From Candidatus Cryptobacteroides intestinigallinarum (GTDB lineage: Bacteria; Bacteroidota; Bacteroidia; Bacteroidales; UBA932), in contig JADIMK010000068.1 of NCBI GenBank assembly GCA_017694785.1, positions 34,972 to 98,971 of the forward strand: a DNA stretch of 64,000 nt, read 5' to 3'. Within the stretch, counting starts at the first letter, position 1. Each line of letters starts with the position of its first letter. The position numbers and the translations under genes were made by a program. This document shows, piece after piece, positions 28,607 through 39,043 of the stretch. Under the pieces are notes generated by a model. The model ran no database searches. It was not told the DNA's origin and saw only the letters and a program-made list of their open reading frames with translations.

Positions 28607-31208
28607 TGAATACCGCTCCTGCGGCGGACAGAACCAAAAGCAATATCAGTACTATCGATGAGGCGCGGGACAAATTCTCTCCTACAGCATAGGAGCGTGG
28701 CTCGAATCTCATCACTATCTCATGTTCACCTGCGGGGATGAATGCTCCGCGGAGTATCCAGTCGGCCCTGAAAAGCGGTGCAGGCTTGCCGTCGATTGTG
28801 AGTGTCCATCCGTCCGGATAATAGATCTCGCTGAAGATCACGGCATTTTCTGAAATGCTCCTTGACTTGTATCTGAGCTCGTTAGGTGCATATGAAGTCA
28901 TCCATATCGAGTCTGCCGGTGCATTGTCGGTGCGTGGCAGGGCACTGAGTGAATCCAGCCTTTCCCTTGCCCACAGGAAGTCTTCCCCGATGACCGCGCT
29001 GTTCCTTAGGTCTGTGGAGCCGAGCAGGGCGATCTCCTCGTCAGGAGAAGCAGCAGGGGTGCATGAACGCACCATCCAGCAGTTGCCGAAGGCATTGGTG
29101 TTGACAACAGGAGGATATTCGGCGCCGATTACTATGTAGCGTCCGTTGAGCATCGAGATCACAGGTACAGGAGGAAGAGAATCCTGGATGTCCTGTATCG
29201 TGGCGGAAGAGTTGACTGTCCTGACAAGACTTGCTATCTCTCCGTTTAGGTACCTGTCGATCAGGTCCTGGTATCTCTGCATCTTGGCTGGGCTGTAGCC
29301 TCCTATGGACTTGTGCCAGTAGCTCAGGTGGGAGTCGTTGAAGGTGTTGACACTGATGTCTATCACCCTGTAGTCAAGCGACTTGTCCTGAAGGATGACC
29401 TTGTCTACAGGCCTCTGCGCAAACTGTCCGGAGAATTCCCTCTTTGATACGAAATGCTCCTTGTTGAGGTATCTCTTGCCTACAGGGAAAAGGTCTATGG
29501 CCACAAGGACAGCCATGGTGATGCCTGCCGCCATCATGCCTTTGCTCTTCTTTGAGCTTGAGAAGAAATATACCGCTCCGGCTGCGCATAGCACAAGTAC
29601 AAGGCTCCGGATGGCATCGTGCACAAGCATTGTCTTCCTGTCCGCTGCAAGGGCTGAAGTCAGGATGTCAGGAAGAGATGAGTCTGAAGCTGAGGTGAAT
29701 GTTCCGGCTATTCCAGGCATGAGTGCGAATATGAGGCAGAAGCCACCGGTCACGGCCGTAGATATGATCAGGCCCTTTCTGAGTTCCTCCTTGCCGTATC
29801 CGGCCTTGAGTATCCTGTCAAGTACGATGAATCCGAGTATAGGCAGGGTGACCTGGAGTACGACAAGTGCCATTGACACTGTGCGGAACTTGCTGTAAAG
29901 CGGAGCATAGTCAAACCAGAGTCTTGTGAACCACATGAAATGGCTGCCCCACGCAAGGAACACCGCTATGACGGTAGCTATGACAAGCCACCACTTCTCT
30001 TTCCTGTCGTAAAGGCACAGGCCCAGGATGAAGAGGAAAATGGTGACAGCTCCCATGTACATAGGCCCGGCAGTGAACGGCTGCGGCCCCCAGTACAGCG
30101 GCAGATGCTTTATGACATTCTCCACATCAGGCTGTCCTGCGTCCCTGAGAAGCTTTTCCGTCTCTGAATCCTTGAAATTGATTGCGCCGGAAGATGATCC
30201 ACCGTTGAAGTCCGGGATCAGCAGATTCGGCGTCTCCTCTATGCCGTAGGACCATGCCGTGGCATAGTCCAGGTCAAGTCCCTTGGTATTCTCTGCTTCG
30301 TGTTCCGGTGTGAGCTCAGACCCTCCCCTCATCGTGTATGGGGTGTAGCTCATCGTAGGAAGCAGTTTGTTGGTGTTGGTGGCGATTCCTATGCAGCCTA
30401 TTACAAGCAGAAGTGCAGAGGCGGAGAAGAATCTTCCGAGCTTGCTCCTGTCTTCCTTCCGTATGCACAAGGCTACAAGGCTGACCAGGGCATAGATGAA
30501 GATAATTATCGCGAGGTAATATGTTATCTGGGGATGGTTCGCCTTGATCTGGAAGCTGAGGGCGAAAGCGAAGAGGACAGCTCCAAGTACAGTCAGCGGC
30601 AGCCACGACATAAGTCCTTTCTTGCCTGTGCCGGTTCCTGCACCCTTCATTGCACTCCGGTAGGTGAACACCATTGCGGCAAGTACCCATGGCATAAAGG
30701 CTATGGCCTGCATCTTTGTGTTGTGACCCACCTGGATGATCTGCATGTTGTAGGAGCAGAAAGCCACCGCTATGGCTCCCGCTATCGCTATCCACCAGTT
30801 GACCCCGAAGGCAAGCATCAGGAGGAAGCCTCCGAGCAGCGCAGCAAAGATATATGAGGCAGGTCTTGCTCCTCCGAGTATGAAATCATAGACAGGAGCG
30901 GTCCAGTCTCCCTTGAAGTCATCGTACATGGTGACATTCGGCATTCCTCCGAACATCGAGTTTGTCCAGGCCGTGCGGTCATGGGGGTGTGCTGCGTTGT
31001 GGGTGATGGTCTCCTGGGCCATGCCTCTCCAGCCGGATATGTCCGACTGGTTGACTATCTTTCCGCTGAGCACCTCCGGCACGAATGCGTAGGCTATGAC
31101 TATGAAAAGCACTATCGTACCGATGAGTGCAGCTGTTTTCATGAGAAGGGATTTCTTGTCCATGATATGGATTTTCCTTTTTATGGTTACTGTGTCTGCG
31201 CTGTTCAT
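28569..31208 (-). CDS. YfhO-family integral membrane protein
   Basis: Multi-TM, 879 aa; SDISGWRGMAQETITHN, TNSMFGGMPNVTMY, periplasmic C-terminal domain PDGWTLTIDGKPAPLFRADWILRGAFIPAGEHEIVMRFEP. Confidence 0.85.
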   Translation of the reverse strand: MNSADTVTIKRKIHIMDKKSLLMKTAALIGTIVLFIVIAYAFVPEVLSGKIVNQSDISGWRGMAQETITHNAAHPHDRTAWTNSMFGGMPNVTMYDDFKGDWTAPVYDFILGGARPASYIFAALLGGFLLMLAFGVNWWIAIAGAIAVAFCSYNMQIIQVGHNTKMQAIAFMPWVLAAMVFTYRSAMKGAGTGTGKKGLMSWLPLTVLGAVLFAFALSFQIKANHPQITYYLAIIIFIYALVSLVALCIRKEDRSKLGRFFSASALLLVIGCIGIATNTNKLLPTMSYTPYTMRGGSELTPEHEAENTKGLDLDYATAWSYGIEETPNLLIPDFNGGSSSGAINFKDSETEKLLRDAGQPDVENVIKHLPLYWGPQPFTAGPMYMGAVTIFLFILGLCLYDRKEKWWLVIATVIAVFLAWGSHFMWFTRLWFDYAPLYSKFRTVSMALVVLQVTLPILGFIVLDRILKAGYGKEELRKGLIISTAVTGGFCLIFALMPGIAGTFTSASDSSLPDILTSALAADRKTMLVHDAIRSLVLVLCAAGAVYFFSSSKKSKGMMAAGITMAVLVAIDLFPVGKRYLNKEHFVSKREFSGQFAQRPVDKVILQDKSLDYRVIDISVNTFNDSHLSYWHKSIGGYSPAKMQRYQDLIDRYLNGEIASLVRTVNSSATIQDIQDSLPPVPVISMLNGRYIVIGAEYPPVVNTNAFGNCWMVRSCTPAASPDEEIALLGSTDLRNSAVIGEDFLWARERLDSLSALPRTDNAPADSIWMTSYAPNELRYKSRSISENAVIFSEIYYPDGWTLTIDGKPAPLFRADWILRGAFIPAGEHEIVMRFEPRSYAVGENLSRASSIVLILLLVLSAAGAVFISVPRGQDPSRD

Positions 31209-32545
31209 TACTGCGCTGTGTCTTTCTGCTGGTGCTGGCGGTGCTGCCTGCTGCCTTCCAGAAGGGATTCCATCAGTGTGGCCATCCTTCCTGCAAGTAC
31301 TTTTCTCGAATACTGGGCTATGCTTCCTTCCTCATTCTCGAGCCCGCCTTCCTTGAATGATTCCCAGCAGGAGTCAATGTATGATTCCATCCCGGACCTG
31401 TTGTTCCAGTCATATACTACGCCGGCTTTGGTCCTGTGCAGGATTCTTGCCATTGCACCGTCTTCCTGACCTATACCCAGGACAGGCCTCCTTGAAGCAA
31501 GATACTCGAAGAGCTTGCCTGGAAGCACTGCCTTGTACTCAGGTTCCTTTCTCAGCGGCAGTATGAGCAGGGAAGCTCCTTTCTGTTCCCTTACGGCTAT
31601 CTGGTGAGGCTGGTATCCGAGGTCAAGCAGATTCTCATCCAGTCCGCAGCTGCGCATGGACGAGATGATCTCCCTGTCGGTCTTCCCGGCGAGCCTTATG
31701 CGGAGCATCTTCTTGAACAGCTTGTCTTTCCTGCATTTCTCCCCGAGTATCTGCCAAAGAACATCCGGATTGCCGTCCGATGCGAACAGACCTGTGTGCA
31801 CTATGTTGAAATATCCGTCCGGCTCCACTACCTGCTCGAAGTCACTTTCATCATATCCGTTGGTTATGAGTTCCACCGGAGTGGATGTCATGCTCTGGAA
31901 GTCCTCCTGGACAAGCGGCGACACTGCCACTATGACGGAAGCATCGTCCAGTACCTGCTTTTCAAGCTTCGTGTGCTTTCTTGTGGCCCATCTGCTGAGC
32001 TGCAGGTGCTTGAAATAGAACATCCTTGTCCACGGGTCTCGGAAGTCTGCAATCCACGGGATACCGGTGGCTATTGACACTTTCCTGGCTATCAGGTGCA
32101 TCGAATGAGGCGGTCCTGTACTTACTATCACATCGACAGGGTGCTCCTTGAGATATCTGCACAGGAATCTTGCCGAAGGACGGATCCACAGGCATCTCGG
32201 GTCCGGAATGAAAAGGTTCCCCCTTATGTACATGGATATTTTCTTCAGGAAGCTTTTCTTCTGGGAATTGATCGGATTTACTTCACCGTCTGAAGCCTTT
32301 CTTCCCCCTGTAAGCTTCCGGTAGATGCCATATGGCTCGAATATATGTCTTCTGATGACTTCGGCGCATTCAGGGATTTCCTCTTCGAGGGTCTTGTCTG
32401 TGGTCGTCAGATCGGGATTCTCCGGGGTATATATGACAGGCTGCCATCCGTATTCCGGAAGGTATTTGGAAAACTTCACCCATCTCTGTACTCCGGAGCC
32501 TCCGGAAGGCGGCCAGTAATATGTGATGACAAGAACTCTTTTCAT
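31208..32545 (-). CDS. Glycosyltransferase family 4-like protein
   Basis: MKRVLVITYYWPPSGGSGVQRWVKFSKYLPEYGW, VSTGPPHSMHLIA, LPGKLFEYLASRRPVLGIG. Confidence 0.88.
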   Translation of the reverse strand: MKRVLVITYYWPPSGGSGVQRWVKFSKYLPEYGWQPVIYTPENPDLTTTDKTLEEEIPECAEVIRRHIFEPYGIYRKLTGGRKASDGEVNPINSQKKSFLKKISMYIRGNLFIPDPRCLWIRPSARFLCRYLKEHPVDVIVSTGPPHSMHLIARKVSIATGIPWIADFRDPWTRMFYFKHLQLSRWATRKHTKLEKQVLDDASVIVAVSPLVQEDFQSMTSTPVELITNGYDESDFEQVVEPDGYFNIVHTGLFASDGNPDVLWQILGEKCRKDKLFKKMLRIRLAGKTDREIISSMRSCGLDENLLDLGYQPHQIAVREQKGASLLILPLRKEPEYKAVLPGKLFEYLASRRPVLGIGQEDGAMARILHRTKAGVVYDWNNRSGMESYIDSCWESFKEGGLENEEGSIAQYSRKVLAGRMATLMESLLEGSRQHRQHQQKDTAQ

Positions 32546-32667
32546 AGCGGTCTGCAGTCCTTCTGGACATCAGTAAACAATCTTGCAAACTTACTAAAAA
32601 TTTTTGTTGACCCTCTCCAAGACTTGCTGAATAAGTTGTAAATTTGCTATCCTTAACGATACGGAAG

Positions 32668-35379
32668 ATGAAACAGGACAAGATAGCGGAGACCCCGCTG
32701 ATGAAACAATATTTCAAGGTGAAGGCAGAGCATCCTGAAGCAGTGCTGCTGTTCAGGGTAGGCGACTTCTACGAGACCTTTGCCGACGATGCCCTCATAG
32801 CCAGCAAGGTGCTGGGCATAGTGCTCACGAAGAGGGCGAACGGTTCTGCTTCATCAGTGCCCCTTGCAGGCTTTCCGCATCATTCGATAGACGTATATCT
32901 TCCTAAGCTCGTGCGGGCAGGATACAAGGTTGCCGTGTGTGACCAGCTTGAAGACCCTAAGCTGACAAAGAAGATAGTGAAGAGGGGAGTGACAGAGCTC
33001 GTGACCCCGGGAATTGCCTTCAGCGACCAGCTTCTGGAGCAGAAGGAGCACAACTATCTTGCCGGCCTTACATTTGACAATGACCGCTGCGGAGCAGCCT
33101 TCCTGGATGTCTCCACAGGTACATTCCAGGTAGCTGAAGGTACACTGGACTATATAGGGACTCTTCTTTCGTCGTTCGCACCGAAGGAGGTTGTGGTGCC
33201 GAGAAGCTATGCAAAGGGTGTGAAAGAGAGGTTCGGCGACGGTTTCTATATCTCTACCCTTGACGAATGGGCCTTCGTCTATGAGGCCTCTGTCGAGAAA
33301 CTCAAGAAACAGCTTAGAGTGGATTCCCTCAAAGGTTTTGCCATCGACGGATTCCCTCTCGGGGTGACTTCGGCCGGAGCTCTGCTCGTCTATCTTGAGC
33401 AGACACAGCATACCGGACTCAGGAACATCTGCTCGATCTCGCGCATAGATGAGGCGAAGTTCGTCTGGATGGACAAGTTTACATTCCGCAATCTTGAGAT
33501 CTTCTCTTCTGCGGCTGGAGGTGAAGGGGTGTCGCTGGTGTCTGTCATAGACAAATGTTCTTCTCCGATGGGGGCAAGGCTCCTGCGCAGTTGGCTCGCC
33601 ATGCCTGTCATGGACCTCAAGGAGCTCAATGACCGATACGATGTCGTGGAATATTTCACACGGCACGGCGATGATCTGCTTAAACTGCAGGAGCATCTTG
33701 GCAATGTGGGCGACCTTGAGAGGATAATCTCCAGGGCTGCGGCAGGAAAGATCGCACCGAGGGAAGTCATGCAGCTGAAAAGGGGACTGGAACAGACCGC
33801 TCCTGTCATGGAGATCTGCCAGGGCAAAGACGTGGCCCATCTTGACCAGATGATGTCGTCCCTTGACGTATGCTCGGCGCTGCTGGACGAACTTGGACGC
33901 ACAATGTGTGCCGACCCGGCATCGGCCATAGGCAAGGGAGATGTCATAGCTTCCGGAGTGGATGAAGAGCTCGACTCTCTCCGTAATCTCGCCCGCCACA
34001 GCAAGGACATCCTTCTTGAGATACAGCAGAGGGAGATGGAGGAGACAGGCATCACATCCCTGAAGATAAGCTACAATTCCGTGTTCGGATATTACCTTGA
34101 AGTGCGCAATGCCCACAAGGACAAGGTCCCTGAGACATGGATCAGGAAACAGACCCTCGTCAACGCCGAAAGGTACATTACTCCGGAGCTCAAGGAATAT
34201 GAAGAGAAGATTCTCGGAGCCGAAGAGAAAATATATGTACTAGAATCAAAGATATATGCAGCTCTTGTGGAAAAGATCCAGGACAATATAGCATCCATCC
34301 AGAAGAACTGCCGCATACTCGCACGCCTCGATGTACTTGCCGGCTTTGCTGAACTTGCCGTATCCAACAGGTATTGCCGTCCTGTGATGAACGACGGCTA
34401 TGCCATAGACATCAAGGCCGGAAGGCATCCTGTGATCGAGACCCTGATGCCTGCCGGAGAGGAATTTGTGCCTAACGACATCTTCCTTGACAACAAGTCG
34501 CAGCAGATCATTATCCTTACCGGTCCGAATATGGCCGGTAAATCCGCCCTTCTGCGCCAGACAGCACTCATTGTCCTGCTTGCACAGATCGGCTGCTTCG
34601 TGCCGGCGGATTCCGCAGAAATAGGCTGGTGCGACAAGCTTTTCACCAGAGTAGGGGCTTCTGACAACATTTCCCGCGGCGAGTCAACCTTCATGGTGGA
34701 GATGCTGGAGACTTCGATGATCCTGCACAATCTCTCAGCACGTTCACTTGTCCTTCTGGATGAGATAGGAAGAGGAACATCGACATACGACGGCATGTCG
34801 ATAGCCCGAGCCATAGTCGAATATATCCATGAATACGGCCATGGGGCGAAGACCCTCTTCGCCACACATTACCATGAGCTCAATGACCTGGAGAACATCT
34901 ATCCGAGGGTCAGGAATTTCCATATAGCCGTGAAGGAAGTCGGCAAGAATGTCATTTTCCTCAGGAAACTCAAGGAGGGAGGAGTGGCCCACAGCTTCGG
35001 TATCCATGTGGCCAGGCTTGCCGGCATGCCACGCCAGGTGATAGAATCTGCGGAAAGGACTCTGGCTGCACTTGAAAAGGAAGAAAAGGATACTGCTGCC
35101 CTCGGGGAAGCCTCTGAAGGACAGACGGCGGATTCAACTGCAGAATCTCCGGCGGGCTATCCTGCTGCGACCCGGAGCGGAGTGAAGAGAATGCGTGCCC
35201 ACAATGTCAAGGAAGGCCGCATCGAGAGCGACGGCTCACTCCAGCTGTCATTCTTCCAGCTTGAGGATCCTCTTCTTATGTCACTTCGTGATGACCTCAA
35301 TGCCGCCGATCTCAACAACATGACCCCTCTGCAGGCTTTTGACCTGCTCCGAGACATGAAGGCAAAGATGGGTATCTGA
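32668..35379 (+). CDS. mutS: DNA mismatch repair protein MutS
   Basis: TPLMKQYFKVKAEHPEAVLLFRVGDFYETFADDA, ILTGPNMAGKSALLRQTALIVLLAQIG, LVLLDEIGRGTSTYDGMSIARAI. Confidence 0.98.
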   Translation: MKQDKIAETPLMKQYFKVKAEHPEAVLLFRVGDFYETFADDALIASKVLGIVLTKRANGSASSVPLAGFPHHSIDVYLPKLVRAGYKVAVCDQLEDPKLTKKIVKRGVTELVTPGIAFSDQLLEQKEHNYLAGLTFDNDRCGAAFLDVSTGTFQVAEGTLDYIGTLLSSFAPKEVVVPRSYAKGVKERFGDGFYISTLDEWAFVYEASVEKLKKQLRVDSLKGFAIDGFPLGVTSAGALLVYLEQTQHTGLRNICSISRIDEAKFVWMDKFTFRNLEIFSSAAGGEGVSLVSVIDKCSSPMGARLLRSWLAMPVMDLKELNDRYDVVEYFTRHGDDLLKLQEHLGNVGDLERIISRAAAGKIAPREVMQLKRGLEQTAPVMEICQGKDVAHLDQMMSSLDVCSALLDELGRTMCADPASAIGKGDVIASGVDEELDSLRNLARHSKDILLEIQQREMEETGITSLKISYNSVFGYYLEVRNAHKDKVPETWIRKQTLVNAERYITPELKEYEEKILGAEEKIYVLESKIYAALVEKIQDNIASIQKNCRILARLDVLAGFAELAVSNRYCRPVMNDGYAIDIKAGRHPVIETLMPAGEEFVPNDIFLDNKSQQIIILTGPNMAGKSALLRQTALIVLLAQIGCFVPADSAEIGWCDKLFTRVGASDNISRGESTFMVEMLETSMILHNLSARSLVLLDEIGRGTSTYDGMSIARAIVEYIHEYGHGAKTLFATHYHELNDLENIYPRVRNFHIAVKEVGKNVIFLRKLKEGGVAHSFGIHVARLAGMPRQVIESAERTLAALEKEEKDTAALGEASEGQTADSTAESPAGYPAATRSGVKRMRAHNVKEGRIESDGSLQLSFFQLEDPLLMSLRDDLNAADLNNMTPLQAFDLLRDMKAKMGI

Positions 35380-35400
35380 GAATCGTTCCTGGGAATCGTC

Positions 35401-36747
35401 CTATTTGAGCAGGTTGGTCAGGAAGATCACAATGATGGCAAGAGGCGCTATATACCTGATGAGAAAATAGACAGGTGCCGATACAAGGAGGTTTCCCTTA
35501 AGAGAGCCTCCGTTTGTGAATTCATCCAGCACATCTTTCCTTTTCATCTTCCATCCTGCAAAGAGGACTATCAGAAGGGCACCTATAGGCATCAGCCAGC
35601 CGGCAGACAGCTTGTCAAAGAAGTTGAATATCGAATTGCCGAATATTGTGATGCCGGAAAGTCTGCCGAATGATAGGGAGCACAGTATGCCCATGACCCA
35701 GATGACAGCAAATACTGTCCATACCGACGCTTTCCTTGAAAGATGCTTTTCTTCCACAAGCCATGCTACACCTACTTCCACAAGGGATACAGAAGATGTG
35801 AGTGCCGCTACCAGAAGGGCTATGAAGAAGAGTATCGCTATTACCCCTCCGAGCGGCATATTGGCAAATATGAACGGCAGTGTCTCGAACACAAGGCCCG
35901 GCCCTTCCTGCGGATTGAGCCCGAAGGCGAATACGGCTGGCATTATCGCACAGCTTGCTATCAGGGCAAATACAAGGTCGGCTACGGCTGTCCAGGTGGA
36001 ATTGGCTGCAATATTCTCTTCCTTGCGTGTATATGATCCGTACGTGAGTATTATCCCGAATCCAACTGAGAGCGAAAAGAAGCCCTGCCCGAGCGCAGCG
36101 GCGCAGACTTCAGGTGTGATCTTTGAGAAATCGGGACTGAACAGGTATTTCAGACCTTCAGCGGCACCGGGAAGTGTAATTGACCTTATGGCTATGGCTA
36201 TCACTGTGATGAAGAGGACTGGCATCATTATCTTGCCGAATTTCTCGATACCTTTGTTCACTCCTCCCAGGACTACAGCGACTGTCAGCAGGAGGAACAC
36301 CAGATGCCAGAGCAGGGGGGCCCATGTGGATGTGATGAAGCTGTTGAATATCATGCCGAGTTCTTCCCTGGATGCTCCTCCGGTGAATGAGAAGGTACAT
36401 GCCTTGAACAGATATTCAAGCGACCAGCCTCCTATGACGCTGTAGTATGAGACGACTATTATGGGGGTGGCTACCATCAGTATTCCGACCCATTTCCACT
36501 TCGTGCCGGGAGCAAGTTTCTCAAATGCCCTGAATGCGTTCGTGTGGCTTCTGCGTCCGATGATTATCTCTGCGAAGAGGATCGGAAGGCAGAGCAGGAA
36601 AGTGAAGACAATATAGACGAATATGAAGGCGGAGCCTCCGTAGACTCCGACCATATAAGGGAATCTCCAGAGGTTTCCAAGTCCTATGGCCGATCCGGCC
36701 ATGGCAACAAGTACTCCGAATGTACTCTTGAAATGTTCTCTTTCCAT
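35401..36747 (-). CDS. Sodium-dependent (NSS/SNF family) transporter
   Basis: FGVLVAMAGSAIGLGNLWRFPYMVGVYGGSAFIFVYI; start set at MEREHFKSTFG. Confidence 0.92.
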   Translation of the reverse strand: MEREHFKSTFGVLVAMAGSAIGLGNLWRFPYMVGVYGGSAFIFVYIVFTFLLCLPILFAEIIIGRRSHTNAFRAFEKLAPGTKWKWVGILMVATPIIVVSYYSVIGGWSLEYLFKACTFSFTGGASREELGMIFNSFITSTWAPLLWHLVFLLLTVAVVLGGVNKGIEKFGKIMMPVLFITVIAIAIRSITLPGAAEGLKYLFSPDFSKITPEVCAAALGQGFFSLSVGFGIILTYGSYTRKEENIAANSTWTAVADLVFALIASCAIMPAVFAFGLNPQEGPGLVFETLPFIFANMPLGGVIAILFFIALLVAALTSSVSLVEVGVAWLVEEKHLSRKASVWTVFAVIWVMGILCSLSFGRLSGITIFGNSIFNFFDKLSAGWLMPIGALLIVLFAGWKMKRKDVLDEFTNGGSLKGNLLVSAPVYFLIRYIAPLAIIVIFLTNLLK

Positions 36748-36781
36748 GTTGTCCGGTGTATTTCTGTCATCAGCTATGCCT

Positions 36782-37342
36782 TCAGCTATTGCGGCGTCTG
36801 ATGTAGGTGACGAATTCAAATCCGTATCCTGTCTCAGGGTCCTGCCTGAGGTCTGACCGTTCAGATACAATCCATGCTGACGGATCTATATCAGGAAAGA
36901 ATGTATCTGCATCAGGGATATCGGTGTGGACATGAGTTATGATGAGCTTGTCGGCATACTCCATTCCCTGTCGGTAGATTTCACCTCCTCCTATCATGAA
37001 GCATCTGTCGGCATCGGCTGCTATTCTGAATGCGTCTTCAAGGGATGCCGCATACACAAGGCCTGTCCCCGGTATCGCCGATCCCGTCCCCGAAGGGCCG
37101 GAATAATGTCCGCCGGCATTTGCTTCATCGGCATTGTCAGCGGCTGAACGGGACACGACGATATTGAGCCGTCCGGGCAGTGCCCTGCCGATTGATTCGA
37201 ATGTCCTTCGGCCCATGACCACAGGATAGCCCGATGTCTTTTCCTTGAAGAACTTCAGGTCTTCCCTTATGTGCCAGAGCAGAGAGTTGTCTTTTCCTAT
37301 CGCCATGTTGTCGGTGACAGCTGCTATGATTACCTTTTCCAT
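36782..37342 (-). CDS. folA: Dihydrofolate reductase
   Basis: MEKVIIAAVTDNMAIGKDNSLLWHIREDLKFFKEKTSGYPVVMGRRTFESIGRALPGRLNIVVSR; FMIGGGEIYRQ. Confidence 0.96.
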   Translation of the reverse strand: MEKVIIAAVTDNMAIGKDNSLLWHIREDLKFFKEKTSGYPVVMGRRTFESIGRALPGRLNIVVSRSAADNADEANAGGHYSGPSGTGSAIPGTGLVYAASLEDAFRIAADADRCFMIGGGEIYRQGMEYADKLIITHVHTDIPDADTFFPDIDPSAWIVSERSDLRQDPETGYGFEFVTYIRRRNS

Positions 37343-37782
37343 CTGACTTGTATGCCTATACCCCTCATGTCGGGAAACCTGTCTTCGTTGCCGACTGTTA
37401 TGCATAGATTCCATATGCCGTGCTCGACCGGCACAAGATCTCTTCTGTACGGGATTATGTATTCTTTTGAAAATGATGATGACTGGCTGAACGAATCCTT
37501 TGCTGCAGCAAACTTTTCCGCATATTTCCTGCCTGAAGGAGAAGTGTAGACCATATTCATCCGTATTGAGTCTGGCATTGATGCAAACTGCTGCATGCTG
37601 CAGTCTATCCTGGTGTAGAGATCGAGGTCATATGTGCATAGCGTGTCGCTCATGTCTATCATGAAACAGTAGCTTCCGTTTTCTTTTGCGGATGCTTTCC
37701 TGAATTCTTCGTAGGCATCAGGCCGTGAGCAGGCGCATAAGAGCAATGCGGCAATGCACATATATCGGACAGCCCGGATCAT
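37330..37782 (-). CDS. gldH: Gliding-motility-type lipoprotein GldH
   Basis: Lipobox LLLCACSRPDAYEEF; NMVYTSPSGRKY...GIWNLCITV; directly downstream of the PSP1-domain gene. Confidence 0.78.
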   Translation of the reverse strand: MIRAVRYMCIAALLLCACSRPDAYEEFRKASAKENGSYCFMIDMSDTLCTYDLDLYTRIDCSMQQFASMPDSIRMNMVYTSPSGRKYAEKFAAAKDSFSQSSSFSKEYIIPYRRDLVPVEHGIWNLCITVGNEDRFPDMRGIGIQVRWKR

Positions 37783-37783
37783 G

Positions 37784-39043
37784 TCAGTTTCCTCCTTTGT
37801 CAGCCTTGTCGGTCTTTCCGTTCTTGTCGTTTCTGTCCGGTTTGTCGTTCCTTTCAGGTTTCTGGGCATTAGGTTTCCCGTTTCCGTTCCTGTTCTGTCT
37901 GTTTTTGTTGCGCTTCTGGTTGTTGCGGCGTTTCTTCTTTGCTTCGTCGAATCTTGTTATGCTGTCGTCCCCCACTGCCGATATGAATTCAGGAGTTGCA
38001 GGAGTCGGCTCGGACTTGAGAGACTCAGGCTTTTCTCCGTTACGGTTCATTGCTAGGATTTCCTTGACTTCAGAAGCAGGCAGAGGATAGAGATTGGCGA
38101 ATGACCCCTGTTCATAGGAGAAATACATTGTCTCCTTGAGGATGTCTGTCTTCATGAGGTAGGCGAAGCCGTCCTGAAGCTCGAGAGGTCCGCTGAGCTT
38201 AGGTATCCTGGACTGTGCGTCAAGGTAGGCCGCTGTCTCATAGTTGAGGCAGCATTTCAGCTTGCCGCACTGTCCGGCAAGTTTCTGCGGATTGAGAGAA
38301 AGGTCCTGACACCTTGCAGCGGATGTCGTGATCGAAAGGAAGTTATTGATGTAGTTCGAGCAGCACAGCTCTCTTCCGCATACACCGAGTCCGCCTATAA
38401 GGCCGGCCTCCTGGCGGGCACCGATCTGCTTCATCTCTATCCTTATGCGGAATTCTTCTGCAAAGACCTTGATCAGCTGCCTGAAGTCTACTCTTCCGTC
38501 GGCAATATAGTAGAAGATGGCTTTCGTTCCGTCTCCCTGGAACTCAACGTCTCCGATCTTCATCTCCAGGTTGAGTTCGGCTGCTATCTGACGGGCCCTT
38601 ATCATTGTCTCATGTTCCCTGGCTATGGCTTCCTGCCATTTTTCCAGATCGAACATCTTGGCTTTCCTGTAGATTTTCTTGAATTCGGCAGTCTTCGGGT
38701 CAATCCTTCTGCATATCATCTGTCTTGCTACGATAGGACCTTCAAGTGTCACTATCCCGAGGTCATGTCCGTTTGCCGCTTCCACTATGACAAGGTCCCC
38801 TGTCATTATGGTCTGTCCTGAGGCATTGATATATATGCCTTTCCTGGTATTCTTGAAGCGGACTTCAAAGAAATCCTTGAACTGTTCCTGCCGTATTCCG
38901 GACATCCAGTTGTACACTTCCTGTTTGCAGCACCCCTGCCTGTATGTACAGTTGAGTTCTCCTTCTTCTGTGCGTTCGACTGTACATCCTCTGGAACAGT
39001 CGAACTGTTTTGTCTCATTATCTTGATTCATGGTGCTATACAC
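37784..39043 (-). CDS. PSP1/RicT-like domain protein
   Basis: VEAANGHDLGIVTLEGPIV, KAIFYYIADGRVDFRQLIKVFAEEFRIRIEMKQIGARQEAGLIGGLGVCGRELCCSNYI, GQCGKLKCCLNYE; K/R/N/D-rich C-terminal tail. Confidence 0.93.
   Translation of the reverse strand: MYSTMNQDNETKQFDCSRGCTVERTEEGELNCTYRQGCCKQEVYNWMSGIRQEQFKDFFEVRFKNTRKGIYINASGQTIMTGDLVIVEAANGHDLGIVTLEGPIVARQMICRRIDPKTAEFKKIYRKAKMFDLEKWQEAIAREHETMIRARQIAAELNLEMKIGDVEFQGDGTKAIFYYIADGRVDFRQLIKVFAEEFRIRIEMKQIGARQEAGLIGGLGVCGRELCCSNYINNFLSITTSAARCQDLSLNPQKLAGQCGKLKCCLNYETAAYLDAQSRIPKLSGPLELQDGFAYLMKTDILKETMYFSYEQGSFANLYPLPASEVKEILAMNRNGEKPESLKSEPTPATPEFISAVGDDSITRFDEAKKKRRNNQKRNKNRQNRNGNGKPNAQKPERNDKPDRNDKNGKTDKADKGGN

Noticed and set aside
30300-30857. 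185-aa + strand ORF
   Set aside because: Antisense to the YfhO-family gene; low-confidence shadow ORF.
32854-34116. 420-aa minus-strand ORF
   Set aside because: Entirely antisense to mutS; a shadow ORF.
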